From Chloroflexota bacterium (GTDB taxonomy: Bacteria > Chloroflexota > Limnocylindria > QHBO01), in NCBI GenBank assembly GCA_013697395.1, contig JACCWY010000391.1, positions 1 to 6,443 of the forward strand: a stretch of DNA of 6,443 bases. Direction: 5' to 3'. The translations under genes and the position numbers were made by a program. The notes beneath the pieces were generated by a model, which worked only from the letters and a program-made list of their open reading frames with translations, was not told the origin of the DNA and made no database searches. Below, piece by piece: positions 6,068 to 6,443 of this stretch. Position 1 is the first letter of the stretch, and each line of letters opens with the position of its first letter.

Positions 6068-6096
6068 ACGATACGCGCCCTCGACGCGTCGGTCCA
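6068..6096 (-). promoter_or_regulatory. Candidate promoter of the zinc-ribbon gene
   Basis: On the minus strand TGGACC (-35, four of six), 17 bases, then TATCGT (-10, TATnnT). The -10 ends six bases before the ATG at 6061, predicting a leaderless mRNA. The 10-bp palindrome at 6082-6091 overlaps the -35 edge and the spacer, a common place for a repressor site. Confidence 0.42.
6082..6091. repeat. 10-bp palindrome CGACGCGTCG in the divergent promoter region
   Basis: A perfect palindrome between the zinc-ribbon gene and mmsA, lying inside the candidate minus-strand promoter and about 19 bases upstream of the candidate mmsA -35. It could be an operator serving both genes. Ten-base CG-rich palindromes also occur by chance in this base composition. 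Confidence 0.35.
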
Positions 6097-6109
6097 CCCG
6101 AGGGCGAGG

Positions 6110-6138
6110 CTGACGCGGGAGTACCGGCGGAGTAGAGT
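6110..6138 (+). promoter_or_regulatory. mmsA: Candidate sigma70-like promoter of mmsA
   Basis: CTGACG (four of six to TTGACA), a 17-base spacer, then TAGAGT (four of six to TATAAT). The expected start near 6144-6146 gives a leader of about 27 bases before the ATG at 6172. Confidence 0.42.
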
Positions 6139-6141
6139 TGG

Positions 6142-6158
6142 GCCTCCACCACGGAGGC
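6142..6158 (+). repeat. Inverted repeat covering the mmsA Shine-Dalgarno
   Basis: GCCTCC, five bases, GGAGGC. The right arm holds the only Shine-Dalgarno-like sequence of mmsA (GGAGG at 6153-6157), 14 bases before the ATG. If transcribed whole, the 6-bp GC-rich stem would hide the ribosome site; at DNA level it overlaps the predicted transcription start and could be an operator. Confidence 0.4.
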
Positions 6159-6171
6159 AGAGCGCAACGAC

Positions 6172-6443
6172 ATGACGCAGATTGCCGAGCCGCAGCCGGA
6201 GGTCGCATCGGCCGGGCTGGATCGGGTCAACCACTGGATCAACGGCGCCCGCGTGGCGGGCACCAGCGGCCGATTCGGGCCGGTCTACAACCCCGCCACC
6301 GGCCAGGTAGCCCGCCAGGTCGACTTCGCCTCGGTAGAGGAGGTCGATGCCGCCGTCGCCGCGGCCCACGCAGCCTTTCCGGCCTGGAGCGCGACCAGCA
6401 TCAGCAAGCGGACCGAGATCATGTTCCGGGTCCGGAACCTCGT
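6172..6443 (+). CDS. mmsA: Methylmalonate-semialdehyde dehydrogenase (CoA-acylating), N-terminal part, cut by the window end
   Basis: The visible 90 residues match the N-terminus of the MmsA/IolA branch of the aldehyde dehydrogenase superfamily. These enzymes oxidise methylmalonate or malonate semialdehyde to propionyl-CoA or acetyl-CoA with NAD and CoA, in valine, beta-alanine or inositol breakdown. Key signs are WINGARVAGTSGRFGPVYNP (22-41), ATGQV, the EEVDAAVAAAHAAFPAW stretch (56-72) and especially TSISKRTEIMFRVR (75-88), which is typical of this branch (TSxxKRxxxMFRFR) rather than of other aldehyde dehydrogenases. About 500 residues are expected; the catalytic glutamate and cysteine lie beyond the window. 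The ATG follows a GGAGG 14 bases upstream, a long spacing, with that site lying in an inverted repeat. The gene is divergent from the zinc-ribbon gene. Which pathway it serves depends on unseen neighbours. Confidence 0.88.
   Translation, partial: MTQIAEPQPEVASAGLDRVNHWINGARVAGTSGRFGPVYNPATGQVARQVDFASVEEVDAAVAAAHAAFPAWSATSISKRTEIMFRVRNL

Noticed and set aside
6062..6208. Longer N-terminus of the zinc-ribbon protein (101 residues in all)
   Set aside because: The extra 49 residues are Arg/Pro-rich without family features and would overlap the mmsA start and both candidate promoters.
5746..6369. Minus-strand 207-codon frame across the mmsA start and the intergenic region
   Set aside because: It lies antisense to mmsA and the PLP enzyme end, has no motif, and conflicts with the better supported 52-residue gene.

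Overview
This is a high-GC window (C or G at most third codon positions) from a bacterial chromosome, and the genes are housekeeping or metabolic rather than mobile. The sequence does not fix the organism. The shape of the Lgt protein (a 'LYGPPTSL' region followed by an 'LPFG...DPAHR' loop) and the apparent frequency of leaderless genes fit a high-GC Chloroflexota or Actinomycetota lineage; I lean to Chloroflexota, as inference only. I see no insertion sequence, phage gene, CRISPR array, tRNA or rRNA.

Left part (10-2451, minus strand): a three-gene unit read right to left. It starts with a 12-segment MFS transporter that has a strong Shine-Dalgarno. Next comes a PlsC-type acyltransferase whose GTG start overlaps the transporter's stop by four bases (GTGA). 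Last is a 90-residue protein with about three membrane spans. The tight coupling of an MFS protein to an acyltransferase suggests a lipid transport and acylation module, loosely comparable to the LplT/Aas pairing.

Middle part (2575-5815, plus strand): a second, unrelated MFS transporter of the EntS/MFS_3 type is divergent from the first across about 120 bases. It is followed after nine bases by lgt (prolipoprotein diacylglyceryl transferase). The lgt end overlaps a PLP-dependent enzyme of the cystathionine beta-synthase/cysteine synthase family. That enzyme has no usable ATG, GTG or TTG for its full N-terminus; it appears to start at a CTG codon placed six bases after a GGAGG.

Right part (5816-6443): two hairpin-forming sequences lie between the PLP enzyme and a convergent 52-residue zinc-ribbon-like protein on the minus strand. 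The small gene and the final, truncated plus-strand gene (methylmalonate-semialdehyde dehydrogenase, mmsA) diverge across 110 bases that hold two face-to-face sigma70-like promoters, a 10-bp palindrome and a hairpin that would cover the mmsA Shine-Dalgarno.

I found no obviously new multi-gene system. The points most worth a second look are the CTG start of the PLP enzyme, the repeated TANNNT-to-start spacing that suggests leaderless mRNAs, the MFS-acyltransferase coupling, the unusual Lgt active-site residue and two-cysteine insertion, and the divergent regulatory region in front of mmsA.
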